Assembly: GCA_023404345.1 (NCBI GenBank)
Contig: JAEYCB010000025.1
Span: 56,630 to 120,629 of the forward strand
Direction of reading: 5' to 3'
DNA from: Bacillota bacterium
Lineage (GTDB): Bacteria > Bacillota > Clostridia > Christensenellales > Aristaeellaceae
Length of the DNA: 64,000 nucleotides
Shown here: piece by piece, positions 16,946 through 25,282 of the stretch
How the letters are laid out: every line of letters begins with the position of its first letter
Numbering within the stretch: the first letter of the stretch is position 1
The notes under the pieces: model-generated
Seen by the model: the letters and a program-made list of their open reading frames with translations, nothing else
Databases searched by the model: none
Told to the model about the DNA's origin: nothing
Translations under genes and position numbers: made by a program

Positions 16946-18220
16946 TTAGCGGGTCATGATCTGCAGAATTTTTCGGTCAGTTTCCCGCATGCCGTCACGG
17001 CCCAGCTCACCCACATTGCGAATCGTGTTCTCAATACCCTTGGACAGGATACCGTCACCGCCATAAAATTGATGGCCTTTGCGATACATTTCAAAGCCCA
17101 ATATGCCCGCATCCACCGCGGAGGCAATCTTGGCAGCACAGGAAGGCTTGGCACCGTCGCACACAATGCCACTAACGATGGCCAGGGCGTTGACAATGGT
17201 GTGGGCCACCGTTTTGTAATCCCCCGTAAGCAGATAGGCGATTCCCGCGCCCGCGCCGCTCCCCGCTGTCACTGCACCGCAGTAGGCCGAGAGTTTTCCA
17301 ATGGCCGTTTTCTGATGGATGGCGCACAGGTTGGCCACGGCTAGCGCGCGATAGAGTTCTTCCCGGCTCTTGCCGTATTCGCGGGCGTACTCTACCACAG
17401 GCAAAGACACCGTAAGCCCCTGATTGCCGCTGCCGGAGTTGATAACCACGGGCATCTCGCAGCCGCTCATGCGCGCATCGCTTCCAGCGGCGGCCCAGGC
17501 GCGGGCGCGCACGCGCACGTCGCTGCCGTAGGTGTCCAGGAGCACATTGCCAATGTCCGCCCCCCAGCCGCTTTTAAGCCCCTCAGCTGCAATGGCAGTG
17601 TTGCACTCGATCTGCCGGTCCAGCACATCGCGCACATCGTCCGGGACGAGGCAATCTGCAAAGGCACAAATATCTTCCACTGTTAAAAGCGCATAGTCCA
17701 CTGTCGGCTCAGCGCTTTCCACGCTACCATCTTCGCTGAAAAGAGTATCCCCATCCACACGGATGCTGACGATATGCGTGTGGCTTTGGCTGATGCGCAC
17801 GCTGGCCTCATGCTCTCCATTCCACACGGTCACGATCATGTCCAGCAGAACCCCTCTTTCCAGCGGCACCACATCAATGGGTGTTTCTGCAGCAAAGTGT
17901 TCAATGGCCATGATCTGATCCGGAGTGACATTTCCCAGCACTTCCAGGCCAGCTCCCTCGTCACCCGCGACAATGCCGGCGGCCACCGCCGCACGGATGC
18001 CCTTCTGGCCTCCGGTGTTAGGCACGGTGACGCTTTTGACATTTTTGATAATGTTTCCGCTGACCTCCGCGCGCACACGGTCCGGCATATGGCCCAAAGC
18101 GTGCCGCGCCTTGGCCGCGCAGTAAGCCAGGGCAATGGGTTCGGTGCAGCCGGTGGCCGGTACCAGTTCCTCCCGCAGGATGGCGCAATAGGCCTGATAA
18201 AGGGCGTCGTTTCGCTCCAT
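16946..18220 (-). CDS. L-cysteine desulfidase family protein (CyuA/YhaM-like)
   Basis: A 424-residue member of the UPF0597/serine dehydratase alpha-chain superfamily. These are [4Fe-4S] enzymes that break L-cysteine into sulfide, ammonia and pyruvate. Likely cluster cysteines are in GCTEP near the N-terminus and in CDGAKPSC near residue 355-362. The glycine-rich NTGGQKGI and NSGSGNQG segments are typical. ATG 18220 follows AGGAGG with 8 nt spacing; the upstream frame extension is not supported. The gene stands alone, convergent with the membrane protein and divergent from the GntR gene. Its role would be cysteine catabolism, with sulfide as by-product. Confidence 0.88.
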   Translation of the reverse strand: MERNDALYQAYCAILREELVPATGCTEPIALAYCAAKARHALGHMPDRVRAEVSGNIIKNVKSVTVPNTGGQKGIRAAVAAGIVAGDEGAGLEVLGNVTPDQIMAIEHFAAETPIDVVPLERGVLLDMIVTVWNGEHEASVRISQSHTHIVSIRVDGDTLFSEDGSVESAEPTVDYALLTVEDICAFADCLVPDDVRDVLDRQIECNTAIAAEGLKSGWGADIGNVLLDTYGSDVRVRARAWAAAGSDARMSGCEMPVVINSGSGNQGLTVSLPVVEYAREYGKSREELYRALAVANLCAIHQKTAIGKLSAYCGAVTAGSGAGAGIAYLLTGDYKTVAHTIVNALAIVSGIVCDGAKPSCAAKIASAVDAGILGFEMYRKGHQFYGGDGILSKGIENTIRNVGELGRDGMRETDRKILQIMTR

Positions 18221-18255
18221 GGTTTTTGCCTCCTGTTGTAGGATGTTGTAAAAAC

Positions 18256-18285
18256 AGCATATCATAAATCGTCGTGTTTGTACAA
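18256..18285 (-). promoter_or_regulatory. Promoter of the cysteine desulfidase gene
   Basis: On the minus strand TTGTAC (complement of 18280-18285) and TATGCT (complement of 18256-18261) are 18 bp apart, 36 nt before the start codon. Confidence 0.5.
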
Positions 18286-18385
18286 CCAAAATTCATGATT
18301 TTGAAATATTTATGTATGTTCGTTTAGATACTGCGGCGTTTTTTCTATCACATATTATAAAAACGATAAATTTTTTTATAATGTA

Positions 18386-18413
18386 TTGACAAATCAACCG
18401 GATGATCTATAAT
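18386..18413 (+). promoter_or_regulatory. Consensus sigma-A promoter of the MtaA-like/CUT1 operon
   Basis: Perfect TTGACA (18386-18391) and TATAAT (18408-18413) with 16 bp spacing, preceded by A+T-rich DNA that could act as an UP element. It drives the GntR gene and presumably the whole operon to 25219. A near-repeat ATCATATTACTGATAATAT just downstream is a possible GntR site. Confidence 0.8.
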
Positions 18414-18449
18414 CATATTACTGATAATATCAAACAAGGATAAGGGCAT

Positions 18450-19097
18450 ATGAATAATAGCAAGCCTCTGACCAATCTGATCCATGAGCAAATTTACCGG
18501 GATGTCATAGACGGCACCTTTTCGTCAAACGACACGCTGACGGAAAGCGCCCTGATTCAACGCTACGGCGTAAGCAAATCACCTGTGCGGGAAGCGCTCA
18601 TTTCGCTGTGCGACGAGCGCGTGCTGCAAAGCATCCCCCGCAAGGGGTACCGCATCGTGCAATTTACGCTTGAGGAAGTGCGCCAGATAACCGAAACCCG
18701 TCAGGCGCTGGAGCTGTTTATGTTTGACAAGGCCTATCCCAGCATGGGCGAGCGGGAGCTGAACCTGCTTCTGGAATGCAATGAACGCATCCGCGCGGAG
18801 GATAGCCCCGAGGTGCCGGCAACCCGGCGCTGGGAAATCAACACGGGTTTCCATCTGCTGCTGGCTTCCTTCGCCGAAAACGACTATATGCTGAGCCTGC
18901 TCAAAAGCACGCTGCGCATCAACGCCCGCGCCGCCACGCGCTACTACGAAAGCATCTATTCCCCGGAGCTGGAGGAGAAAAAGCGCACGCATGAACGTTT
19001 TATTCAGGCATGTAAGGAGCGCGATTACCTATCCGCCCGCAGCATCCTGATGGACGATACCAATCAATTCTTCTGGTGGGAGGTACGACACAGATGA
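18450..19097 (+). CDS. GntR-family transcriptional regulator (FCD type)
   Basis: A 215-residue regulator. An N-terminal winged helix-turn-helix (LIHEQIYRDVIDGTF, YGVSKSPVREALISL) is followed by a helical FCD effector domain with the typical metal/ligand pattern (EINTGFHLLLASFAEN; the usual D-x-x-F-H is N-x-x-F-H). FCD regulators normally repress catabolic operons and are released by the substrate or an intermediate. The stop codon overlaps the ATG of the first MtaA-like gene, so it is translationally coupled to the operon it probably controls, and a consensus promoter precedes it. Confidence 0.92.
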   Translation: MNNSKPLTNLIHEQIYRDVIDGTFSSNDTLTESALIQRYGVSKSPVREALISLCDERVLQSIPRKGYRIVQFTLEEVRQITETRQALELFMFDKAYPSMGERELNLLLECNERIRAEDSPEVPATRRWEINTGFHLLLASFAENDYMLSLLKSTLRINARAATRYYESIYSPELEEKKRTHERFIQACKERDYLSARSILMDDTNQFFWWEVRHR

Positions 19098-20050
19098 ACC
19101 AGCGCGAAAGAGTGTTGGCTGCTATCAAGGGACAGCCGGTAGACCACGTTCCCTCGCTCTTCTCTCTTCACTTTCCCAAGGAAGTTTCCGCGGGCGAAGC
19201 CGCCGTGGAGGCCCACATCTCCTTCTACAAGCAAACCGGTGTGGACGTGATCAAAATCATGAACGAAAACCTTGAGCCCGCCATCGGAACGCTCGGTTCC
19301 GTTCAGGACTGGGACAAGGTGCTCGCCTACGGCCTGGACGCCCCCTTCCTGACCCGGCAGATCGACCTGATCCGCCGCATTCTGGATCGCGCGGGCGAGG
19401 GCGTCTACTCCCTGGCGACCATTCATGGCGTGTGCGCCTCCACCATTCATCCCATCGAGGCCGCGCACGGCTATGTGGAATCGCGCCGGTTGATGTGCGA
19501 AAGCCTGCGCAGCGACCGTCAGCGCATGCTGGATGTACACCGCCGCGTAACCGATACCATGTGCCAGCTGGCGCAGGCCTGCATCCGGGCCGGAGCCGAC
19601 GGCATCTATTACGCCGCGCTGGGCGGAGAAAAGCATTTTTATACCGACGAGGAATTTGAAACCTGCATCCGTCCCTTTGACCTGCAAATCATGCAGGCGG
19701 CGCGCGAGGCGGGCGGTCATGTGTTCCTGCACATTTGCAAGGAAAACCTGAACATGGAGCGGTATCGCGGCTATGACCAGTGGGCCGACGTGGTCAACTG
19801 GGGCGTGTATGAAACCGACTACAGCCTGGAAGATGGCCGCAAGTTGTTCCCCGAAAGCGCCATTCTGGGCGGACTGGCCAACCGCAGCGGCGTGCTGGCC
19901 GAGGGCCCGGAAGACGCCATCGCCAGGGAAGTGCGCGCCCTCGTGCAGCAATTTGGCACTCGCCGTTTCATTCTGGGCGCGGATTGTACGCTGCCTACGG
20001 ACATACCTTATTCCAGAATAGCTGCCGCGGTGCAAGCGGCTGTTATATAA
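19094..20050 (+). CDS. URO-D/MtaA-like methyltransferase-family protein (first copy)
   Basis: A 318-residue TIM-barrel protein of the uroporphyrinogen-decarboxylase superfamily (PF01208). It has the zinc signature of methylcobamide:thiol methyltransferases, H213-x-C215 (LHICKE) with a distal C298 (GADCTLP), which true haem-pathway HemE lacks. In MtaA/MtbA/CmuA these residues bind Zn and activate a thiol that accepts or donates a methyl group. It has no signal peptide. ATG 19094 overlaps the GntR stop and follows GGGAGG at 10 nt. Placement in a sugar ABC operon with no haem genes argues against haem synthesis. A partner corrinoid protein is not visible in the window. Substrate is unknown. Confidence 0.85.
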   Translation: MNQRERVLAAIKGQPVDHVPSLFSLHFPKEVSAGEAAVEAHISFYKQTGVDVIKIMNENLEPAIGTLGSVQDWDKVLAYGLDAPFLTRQIDLIRRILDRAGEGVYSLATIHGVCASTIHPIEAAHGYVESRRLMCESLRSDRQRMLDVHRRVTDTMCQLAQACIRAGADGIYYAALGGEKHFYTDEEFETCIRPFDLQIMQAAREAGGHVFLHICKENLNMERYRGYDQWADVVNWGVYETDYSLEDGRKLFPESAILGGLANRSGVLAEGPEDAIAREVRALVQQFGTRRFILGADCTLPTDIPYSRIAAAVQAAVI

Positions 20051-20070
20051 ACCAAAAAGGAGGATTTCCC

Positions 20071-21408
20071 ATGAAACGTATCCTGTCTGTTGCGATGGTG
20101 CTGGCCATGCTGCTGTGTACGCTTGTGCTGCCTGCTCTGGCCGAGACCAAAACCTATCCCGACGGTGTGCTCCAGTGGTGGTCCACGGGCCAGCCGGAGT
20201 TTCGCAAGCAGTATTTTGACACCTGGCTGGAAGCGCACCGCGATATCGCGCCTGGCGTCAGCATCGAGGCGACCGCCATTTCCACCACCAACGACGGCCA
20301 GCAGAAAATCGCCATGTACAACCTCGCGGGCGACTATGAGGCCATGCCCGAAATCCTGTTCCTGGACACCGTCGGCGTTGTCAACATGGCCATGAACGAC
20401 CTGCTGCTCGACGTTACGGATTACTATACCCCCATTGCCGACCAGTTCGTGGACGGCGCGGCGGCTGACGCCACCATCAACGGCGTGATCTACGCCCTGC
20501 CCGACGCCGTGCGCCCCCAGATGCTGTTCTACAATGCGGCAATTTTCGAGGAGTACGACGTTGACCCCGCCATGATGTCCACCTTCGACGGCTACCTGGA
20601 GGCCGGCCGTCTGCTCAAGGAGCGCAGCAACGGCGAGGTCTACCTCTCCTATGTTGACCCCTCCACCTACACCTGGCGCTACTGGGGCCGCCGCGGCCTG
20701 ATGCCGCAGGCCGGCGCCCGTATCTGGGACGACGAGGGCAATGTGGTCATCGGCGAGGACCCCGGTACCAAGCTGGCCCTGGGCTTCTTCGACCAGCTGT
20801 GCTCCGAGGGCCTGCTCTACAAGACCAACATGATGCAGCAGCCCCTCTACGAAGCCACCGACGAAGGCAAGATCGCCACGTTCTACATCGGCGCGTTCTG
20901 GGATGAATTCATGCGCGGCAACCTGACCAAGACCGTGGGCGACTGGCGCGTCATGCCGCCTCCCGTCTTTGAGGAAGTCGGCACTTCGGGCGCTCCCGTG
21001 AGCACCTATTTCTGCCTGGTGGATACCCATGACGACACCTACACCGACCTGATTCTGCAAATGTGGTACGATTTCGCCACCGACGGCGAAGCCTACAAGA
21101 CCTGGGTCAACAAGATGACCGAGATCAACGGCCCCTACAACAACCCCATCTCCAAGGAGATGCTCACCGACCCGTTCTGGCAGGAGCCTTCCGACTTCTA
21201 CGGCGGCCAGTCTTTCCGCAAGGCGGAGAGCGACGCTCTGGCCAACCCCTCTGCCAACATGGTCGTAACCCCCAGCGATGCTGAGGCGGACGAGATCATC
21301 AGCGCGGAGATTGAAAAGTATGTCGCCGGCGAGCAGACCATGGACGAGGCCATCGCCAACATGGACCGCGAGCTTAAGACCCGCATCGGTCAGGCGCAAA
21401 TGCCCTGA
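20071..21408 (+). CDS. Extracellular solute-binding protein, family 1
   Basis: A 445-residue binding protein for the CUT1 permeases downstream. The signal peptide of about 24 residues ends in ALA before ETKT; the cysteine inside the hydrophobic core is not in a lipobox. Segments such as YALPDAVRPQMLFYNAAIFEEY and IGAFWDEFMRG fit the family-1 fold. AAAAGGAGG precedes ATG 20071. It sits between the two MtaA-like genes, so transport and putative methyl chemistry are on one message. A strong hairpin follows it at 21420-21455. The ligand is probably a sugar or polyol, possibly methylated, by inference from neighbours. Confidence 0.92.
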   Translation: MKRILSVAMVLAMLLCTLVLPALAETKTYPDGVLQWWSTGQPEFRKQYFDTWLEAHRDIAPGVSIEATAISTTNDGQQKIAMYNLAGDYEAMPEILFLDTVGVVNMAMNDLLLDVTDYYTPIADQFVDGAAADATINGVIYALPDAVRPQMLFYNAAIFEEYDVDPAMMSTFDGYLEAGRLLKERSNGEVYLSYVDPSTYTWRYWGRRGLMPQAGARIWDDEGNVVIGEDPGTKLALGFFDQLCSEGLLYKTNMMQQPLYEATDEGKIATFYIGAFWDEFMRGNLTKTVGDWRVMPPPVFEEVGTSGAPVSTYFCLVDTHDDTYTDLILQMWYDFATDGEAYKTWVNKMTEINGPYNNPISKEMLTDPFWQEPSDFYGGQSFRKAESDALANPSANMVVTPSDAEADEIISAEIEKYVAGEQTMDEAIANMDRELKTRIGQAQMP

Positions 21409-21419
21409 ACCATGAACAT

Positions 21420-21455
21420 GCGGCATGGAGAGCGGCGCGCCGCTCTCCATGCCGC
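21420..21455. other. 36-bp perfect palindrome between cistrons
   Basis: Positions 21420-21437 are the exact reverse complement of 21438-21455. As RNA it would form a very stable hairpin directly after the binding-protein gene and 36 nt before the next start. No T-tract follows, so complete termination is unlikely. mRNA protection and stepped-down downstream expression is the likely role; a dimeric protein site is an alternative. Confidence 0.7.
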
Positions 21456-21490
21456 CGCGCATGCATGATAAAGAAAGGAACGAATGGAGT

Positions 21491-22477
21491 ATGAACAAAA
21501 AAGAACGCCTGATGGCGGTTTTGAACCACCAAAAGCCCGATCGTATCCCGGTGGGATTCTGGTTTCATTTTGAGGGCGAGCAGGCCAGGGGCGATGCCTG
21601 CGTGCAGGCGCATGTGAATTACTACCGTGAATCGGGCATTGACTTCATTAAAATCATGTCCGATGAACTGGGCTATCCCCTGCGCACAACCATCAGCTGT
21701 GCAGCCGACTGGCGCAACGTGGAACCGCTTCCCAAGGACGATCCCTTCTTTGAAAAGACGGTGGAACGCTGCGCCGCCATCAACGCCATCGTGGGCGATG
21801 AGTGCTATACGTTCTATAATTTCTTTTCGCCTTTCAACATTGTGCGTGCGTGCGACGTGTTCACCCCCGAAGCGCTTCAGGGCCGCAGTTGGGACGAAAC
21901 CGTCATGGCGCACCTGCGCGAAGATCCCGACGCCCTGCGCCACGCTCTCAACGTCATCGCGGGCGACCTAGCCATTCTGGCGGAGCGGGTCATCCGCGAA
22001 GGCGGCTGCCTGGGCATCTATCAGAGCCTTCAGGGCGCCGAAAAGGGCCGCATGAGCCGCGAGGAATATGACAGCGTGGTCAAGCCGTCCGACATGATCG
22101 TGATCAACGCCTTCAACGCTGTCAGCTCCTACAACATTCTGCACATGTGTTCGTGGGCCGGTTTCCCCAACGATCTTGGGTACTGGAAGGATTATCCCTG
22201 CCGGGTGAAAAACTGGGGCACGGGCGTGGAAGAGCTGTCCATCTGGGACGGCATCTCCTATTTCGGTTCCGATACGGTGCTCTTGGGCGGCCTGGACAAC
22301 CGCCGGGATTATCCTCTCTACTGCGGCAATAAGGAACAGGTTCAGCAGGAGGTGCGCAACGTGCTTGCGCACATGGGGGATACGCCCTTCATCCTGGGGG
22401 CCGACTGCACGGTTCCCAACACCATTGATCTGGATCATATCCGCTGGGTCATCGAGGCCCTTGAGGCCGGGCTTTGA
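21491..22477 (+). CDS. URO-D/MtaA-like methyltransferase-family protein (second copy)
   Basis: A 328-residue paralogue of the gene at 19094, with the same opening (MNKKERLMAVLNHQKPDRIP versus MNQRERVLAAIKGQPVDHVP) and the same zinc signature, H218-x-C220 (LHMCSW) with C306 (GADCTVP). The two proteins are clearly diverged, so they probably have different partners or steps rather than being a fresh duplication. AAAGGA lies 11 nt before ATG 21491. Flanked by the binding protein and the permeases, it should act in the cytoplasm on the imported compound. In methanol and methylamine metabolism such proteins move methyl groups between a corrinoid and a thiol; the acceptor here is unknown. Confidence 0.85.
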   Translation: MNKKERLMAVLNHQKPDRIPVGFWFHFEGEQARGDACVQAHVNYYRESGIDFIKIMSDELGYPLRTTISCAADWRNVEPLPKDDPFFEKTVERCAAINAIVGDECYTFYNFFSPFNIVRACDVFTPEALQGRSWDETVMAHLREDPDALRHALNVIAGDLAILAERVIREGGCLGIYQSLQGAEKGRMSREEYDSVVKPSDMIVINAFNAVSSYNILHMCSWAGFPNDLGYWKDYPCRVKNWGTGVEELSIWDGISYFGSDTVLLGGLDNRRDYPLYCGNKEQVQQEVRNVLAHMGDTPFILGADCTVPNTIDLDHIRWVIEALEAGL

Positions 22478-22542
22478 CCGCTGACCTTGCCCGCGCGTGC
22501 CGCTGACGGCGGCCGCGCGGGTACCAGAAGGGGGGTTGCCGT

Positions 22543-23415
22543 ATGAAACAAAGGTTCTGGAAGCGCCATGGCTTCGCCTATCTTGCCATCAGCCCTTTTT
22601 TTATTCAGTTTCTGATCTTCCAGCTCGTACCTACCATAGCCACATTCTACTACAGCTTTACCAACTGGAACGGCATGAAGGAACCTCGCTGGATTGGCTG
22701 GAGCAACTATGCGATGATGCTGGAGGATTACCAGTTTATCGACAGCCTGCGCAACACCGCCCTGTACTGGGTGGTAGGCGTCATGGGAGTACTGTGCCTA
22801 TCGCTGATGATCGCTTCGCTGCTCAACAGCCAGGCGCTCCGGTTCAAAAGCTTTTTCAAAACCGTCACCTTTTTGCCCTATGTATGCGCCTCCATGGCCA
22901 TGGGTTTGATCTTCGGCATGCTGTTTGATGAAAATGCCGGCCTGATCAATGCCATCATCGAATCCTTCGGCGGCCAGGCGCTTCCGTGGCTGACCAGCAG
23001 CAAGCTGGCGCGCATTCCCGTACATATTCTCTTCATCTGGCGCACCATTCCCTGGTATACGCTGATTTTCCTGTCCGGCCTGCTGAATATTCCCACGGAA
23101 TACTATGAGGCCGCCACTGTGGACGGGGCCTCGGGCGCGCAAAAATTCTTCCGCATCACGCTGCCGCAGCTGAGCAATATCTCGTTTTTCTGCTTTGTAA
23201 CCATCACCGTGGACGCCTGGAAAATCTTCAACGAGCCTTATACCCTGGCCGGTCCGGGCTCCTCCAATACCTCGCTGTTCCAGCTGATGTATACCAACGC
23301 CTTTAAGATTTTCAAAATGGGCTACGCCTCGGCGCTGGGCGTGGTGCTGATCCTGGTGCTGCTGATCATCTCCCTGATCCAGTTCAGGGTGCGGCGGGCC
23401 CAGGGCGAAATATAA
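22543..23415 (+). CDS. CUT1 ABC transporter permease (MalF/UgpA-like)
   Basis: A 290-residue membrane protein with six hydrophobic segments, the N-terminal AISPFFIQFLIFQLVPTIA helix and the EAA loop YEAATVDGASGAQKF. AAGGGGGG precedes the start. It forms the importer with the MalG-type gene 18 nt downstream and the binding protein at 20071. No ATPase gene is present in the operon, so a shared MsmX-type ATPase elsewhere in the genome is expected. Confidence 0.92.
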   Translation: MKQRFWKRHGFAYLAISPFFIQFLIFQLVPTIATFYYSFTNWNGMKEPRWIGWSNYAMMLEDYQFIDSLRNTALYWVVGVMGVLCLSLMIASLLNSQALRFKSFFKTVTFLPYVCASMAMGLIFGMLFDENAGLINAIIESFGGQALPWLTSSKLARIPVHILFIWRTIPWYTLIFLSGLLNIPTEYYEAATVDGASGAQKFFRITLPQLSNISFFCFVTITVDAWKIFNEPYTLAGPGSSNTSLFQLMYTNAFKIFKMGYASALGVVLILVLLIISLIQFRVRRAQGEI

Positions 23416-23433
23416 GGCAAGGAGGGACCGCGC

Positions 23434-24273
23434 ATGAGTTATCGCACCAAGAAAAATCTCTGGAAGCTGCTGGTCTACCTGCTGATGGCCGTAATCGTCG
23501 TGATTTGCCTGTTTCCCGTCGTATGGTCGTGCATCATTTCCATCAAGAGCGTAGGCGAAAAAGTGTCCGGTTTCAGCGCGCTGACCATCAGCCAGCCCAC
23601 GCTGGCCAACTACGAGCGCCTCTTTGAGCTGCTGCCCATCTGGCAGCACCTGGGCAACAGCGTATTCACCTCGGTGATGGGCACGCTCACCACGCTGTTC
23701 TTCTGTTCGCTGGCTGGCTTTGCCTTTGCCAAATACCGCTTTCCCGCACGCAACGCGCTGTTCTACTTTGTGGTCGCCACCATGACCATTCCTGCCGAGG
23801 TCGGCTCCATTCCGCTGTTTTTGATCATGCGAAACCTCGATCTGATCAACAACCTCTGGTCGCTGATTCTTCCCAGGCTGGCCACGGCGGTGGGCGTGTT
23901 CTACCTCCGCCAGTACATGATGGAGGTGCCCGATGAGATTCTGGAGGCGGCCCGCATCGACGGCTGCCGCGACTTTGGCATCTTTGTGCGGGTGGTCTGT
24001 CCCATCGTAAAGCCGGCGCTGGCCTCGTGGGCCTCGCTTACGCTGATTGCGCGCTGGAACGATTTCTTCTGGCCGCTGCTGTTCCTCAACAAGAGCTCCA
24101 AGTACACGCTGATGGTGTCCGTCTCCATGTTGCCCTTGAGCGATGGCCTGGCCACGCCCTGGCAGGTGATTCTCTCCGGCACCACGCTGGTCATCGTGCC
24201 CAGCATCGTGATCTACCTGTTTATGCAGACCTTCCAAAAGGAGGGCGCCACCGCCGGCGCCGTCAAAGGCTGA
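23434..24273 (+). CDS. CUT1 ABC transporter permease (MalG-like)
   Basis: A 279-residue partner permease with six hydrophobic segments and the EAA loop LEAARIDGCRDFGIF. AAGGAGG lies before ATG 23434. The gap to the aldo/keto reductase gene is 31 nt, so the operon continues through it. Transport specificity cannot be read from the sequence. Confidence 0.92.
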   Translation: MSYRTKKNLWKLLVYLLMAVIVVICLFPVVWSCIISIKSVGEKVSGFSALTISQPTLANYERLFELLPIWQHLGNSVFTSVMGTLTTLFFCSLAGFAFAKYRFPARNALFYFVVATMTIPAEVGSIPLFLIMRNLDLINNLWSLILPRLATAVGVFYLRQYMMEVPDEILEAARIDGCRDFGIFVRVVCPIVKPALASWASLTLIARWNDFFWPLLFLNKSSKYTLMVSVSMLPLSDGLATPWQVILSGTTLVIVPSIVIYLFMQTFQKEGATAGAVKG

Positions 24274-24304
24274 CCTATTTCGGATCGTTATGGAGGATAC
24301 GTTT

Positions 24305-25219
24305 ATGAAACGCTATGAACCCGCCCCCGGCTTTTCCATTCCCTGCGCCGCCATGGGCTGCATGCGCATTGCCGATATGGACGTGCGCAGCCTGGAAGCG
24401 CTGATCATGACCGCGCTGGAGGGCGGCGTGGATTTCTTCGACCATGCGGATTTCTACGGCAACCATCAGTCCGAAGTGCGCTTTGGCGAAGTGCTGGCCG
24501 CCAATCCCAGCCTGCGCGACCGCATGATTGTGCAAAGCAAATGCGGCATTCGCACCGGTTTCTATGACTCGTCCTATGAGCACATCGTTGCCAGCGCCGA
24601 AAACAGCCTGCGCAAGCTGCACACCGATCATCTGGACGCGCTGCTCATCCACCGTCCGGATGCGCTGGCGGAGCCGGAGGAAATCGCCCGTGCGTTCCGC
24701 GACCTCAAGGAATCCGGCAAGGTGCGTTACTTCGGCGTCAGCAACCACAACCCCGTGCAGATGGAGGTGTTGCAGCAGGCCGTCGGCGAGCGGCTGTTGT
24801 TCAACCAGATGCAGATGAGCGTGGTCCACACCGGCATGATCGACCAGGGCATCAACGTCAACACCACCTTCCCCGGCTCGGTGGACCGTGACGGCGGCGT
24901 TCTGGAATACTGCAAGCTGAAAAAGATCGTGTTGCAGGTATGGTCGCCCTTCCAGTACGGGTTTATCGAGGGCGTGTTCCTGGATAACCCGGACTTCCCG
25001 GAAGTCAACCGCATTCTGGATGAGATGGCCGAAAAATACGGCGTGACCAAGACCGCAATGGCCGTGGCCTGGCTTACGCGCATCCCCATGATGATTCAGG
25101 TCATCTCCGGCACCACCAATCCGGAGCGCATGAAGCAGATCATATCGGGCGCGAACACCCAGATTTCGCGCGAGGACTGGTATGCCATCTATCGCGCGGC
25201 AGGCAACCGGCTTCCGTAA
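24305..25219 (+). CDS. Aldo/keto reductase
   Basis: A 304-residue NAD(P)H-dependent oxidoreductase of the AKR superfamily (TIM barrel). The catalytic tetrad is visible: Asp in FFDHADFYG, Tyr in DFYGN, Lys in VQSKCG and His in LIHRPD; the KVRYFGVSNHNP segment is typical. ATG 24305 is preferred because GGAGGA lies 7 nt upstream; the ORF also reads from 24290. As the last gene of the MtaA-like/CUT1 operon it probably reduces a ketone or oxidises an alcohol of the imported compound. AKR enzymes of this branch act on sugars, inosose-like ketones and aldehydes; the substrate here is unknown. Confidence 0.9.
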   Translation: MKRYEPAPGFSIPCAAMGCMRIADMDVRSLEALIMTALEGGVDFFDHADFYGNHQSEVRFGEVLAANPSLRDRMIVQSKCGIRTGFYDSSYEHIVASAENSLRKLHTDHLDALLIHRPDALAEPEEIARAFRDLKESGKVRYFGVSNHNPVQMEVLQQAVGERLLFNQMQMSVVHTGMIDQGINVNTTFPGSVDRDGGVLEYCKLKKIVLQVWSPFQYGFIEGVFLDNPDFPEVNRILDEMAEKYGVTKTAMAVAWLTRIPMMIQVISGTTNPERMKQIISGANTQISREDWYAIYRAAGNRLP

Positions 25220-25244
25220 GCGGCCGAATGCAGCCCAAACGATT

Positions 25245-25279
25245 CAGGGGCGCGGAGGAAAATTTCCTCCGCGCCCCTG
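25245..25279. terminator. Bidirectional terminator
   Basis: A 14-bp perfect stem (25245-25258 with 25266-25279) between two convergent operons. The T-run after it is short (GTTT), but the hairpin is very stable. Confidence 0.75.
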
Positions 25280-25282
25280 CGT

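Noticed and set aside
19064..20035. Long minus-strand ORF opposite the first MtaA-like gene
   Set aside because: Antisense to a gene with clear family motifs, no ribosome site, and His/Gly-rich composition typical of reverse-frame readings in G+C-rich DNA.
20008..21498. 496-codon minus-strand ORF opposite the second binding-protein gene
   Set aside because: Shadow of a solute-binding protein gene; no ribosome site, His- and Gly-rich, no family resemblance.
19094..22477. Haem biosynthesis uroporphyrinogen decarboxylase (HemE) for the two URO-D-family genes
   Set aside because: Both carry the H-x-C...C zinc motif of MtaA-type methyltransferases and sit in a sugar importer operon with no haem genes.
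22798..24237. 479-codon minus-strand ORF opposite the two permease genes
   Set aside because: Gln/His/Arg-rich antisense frame spanning two real genes and their intergenic gap.
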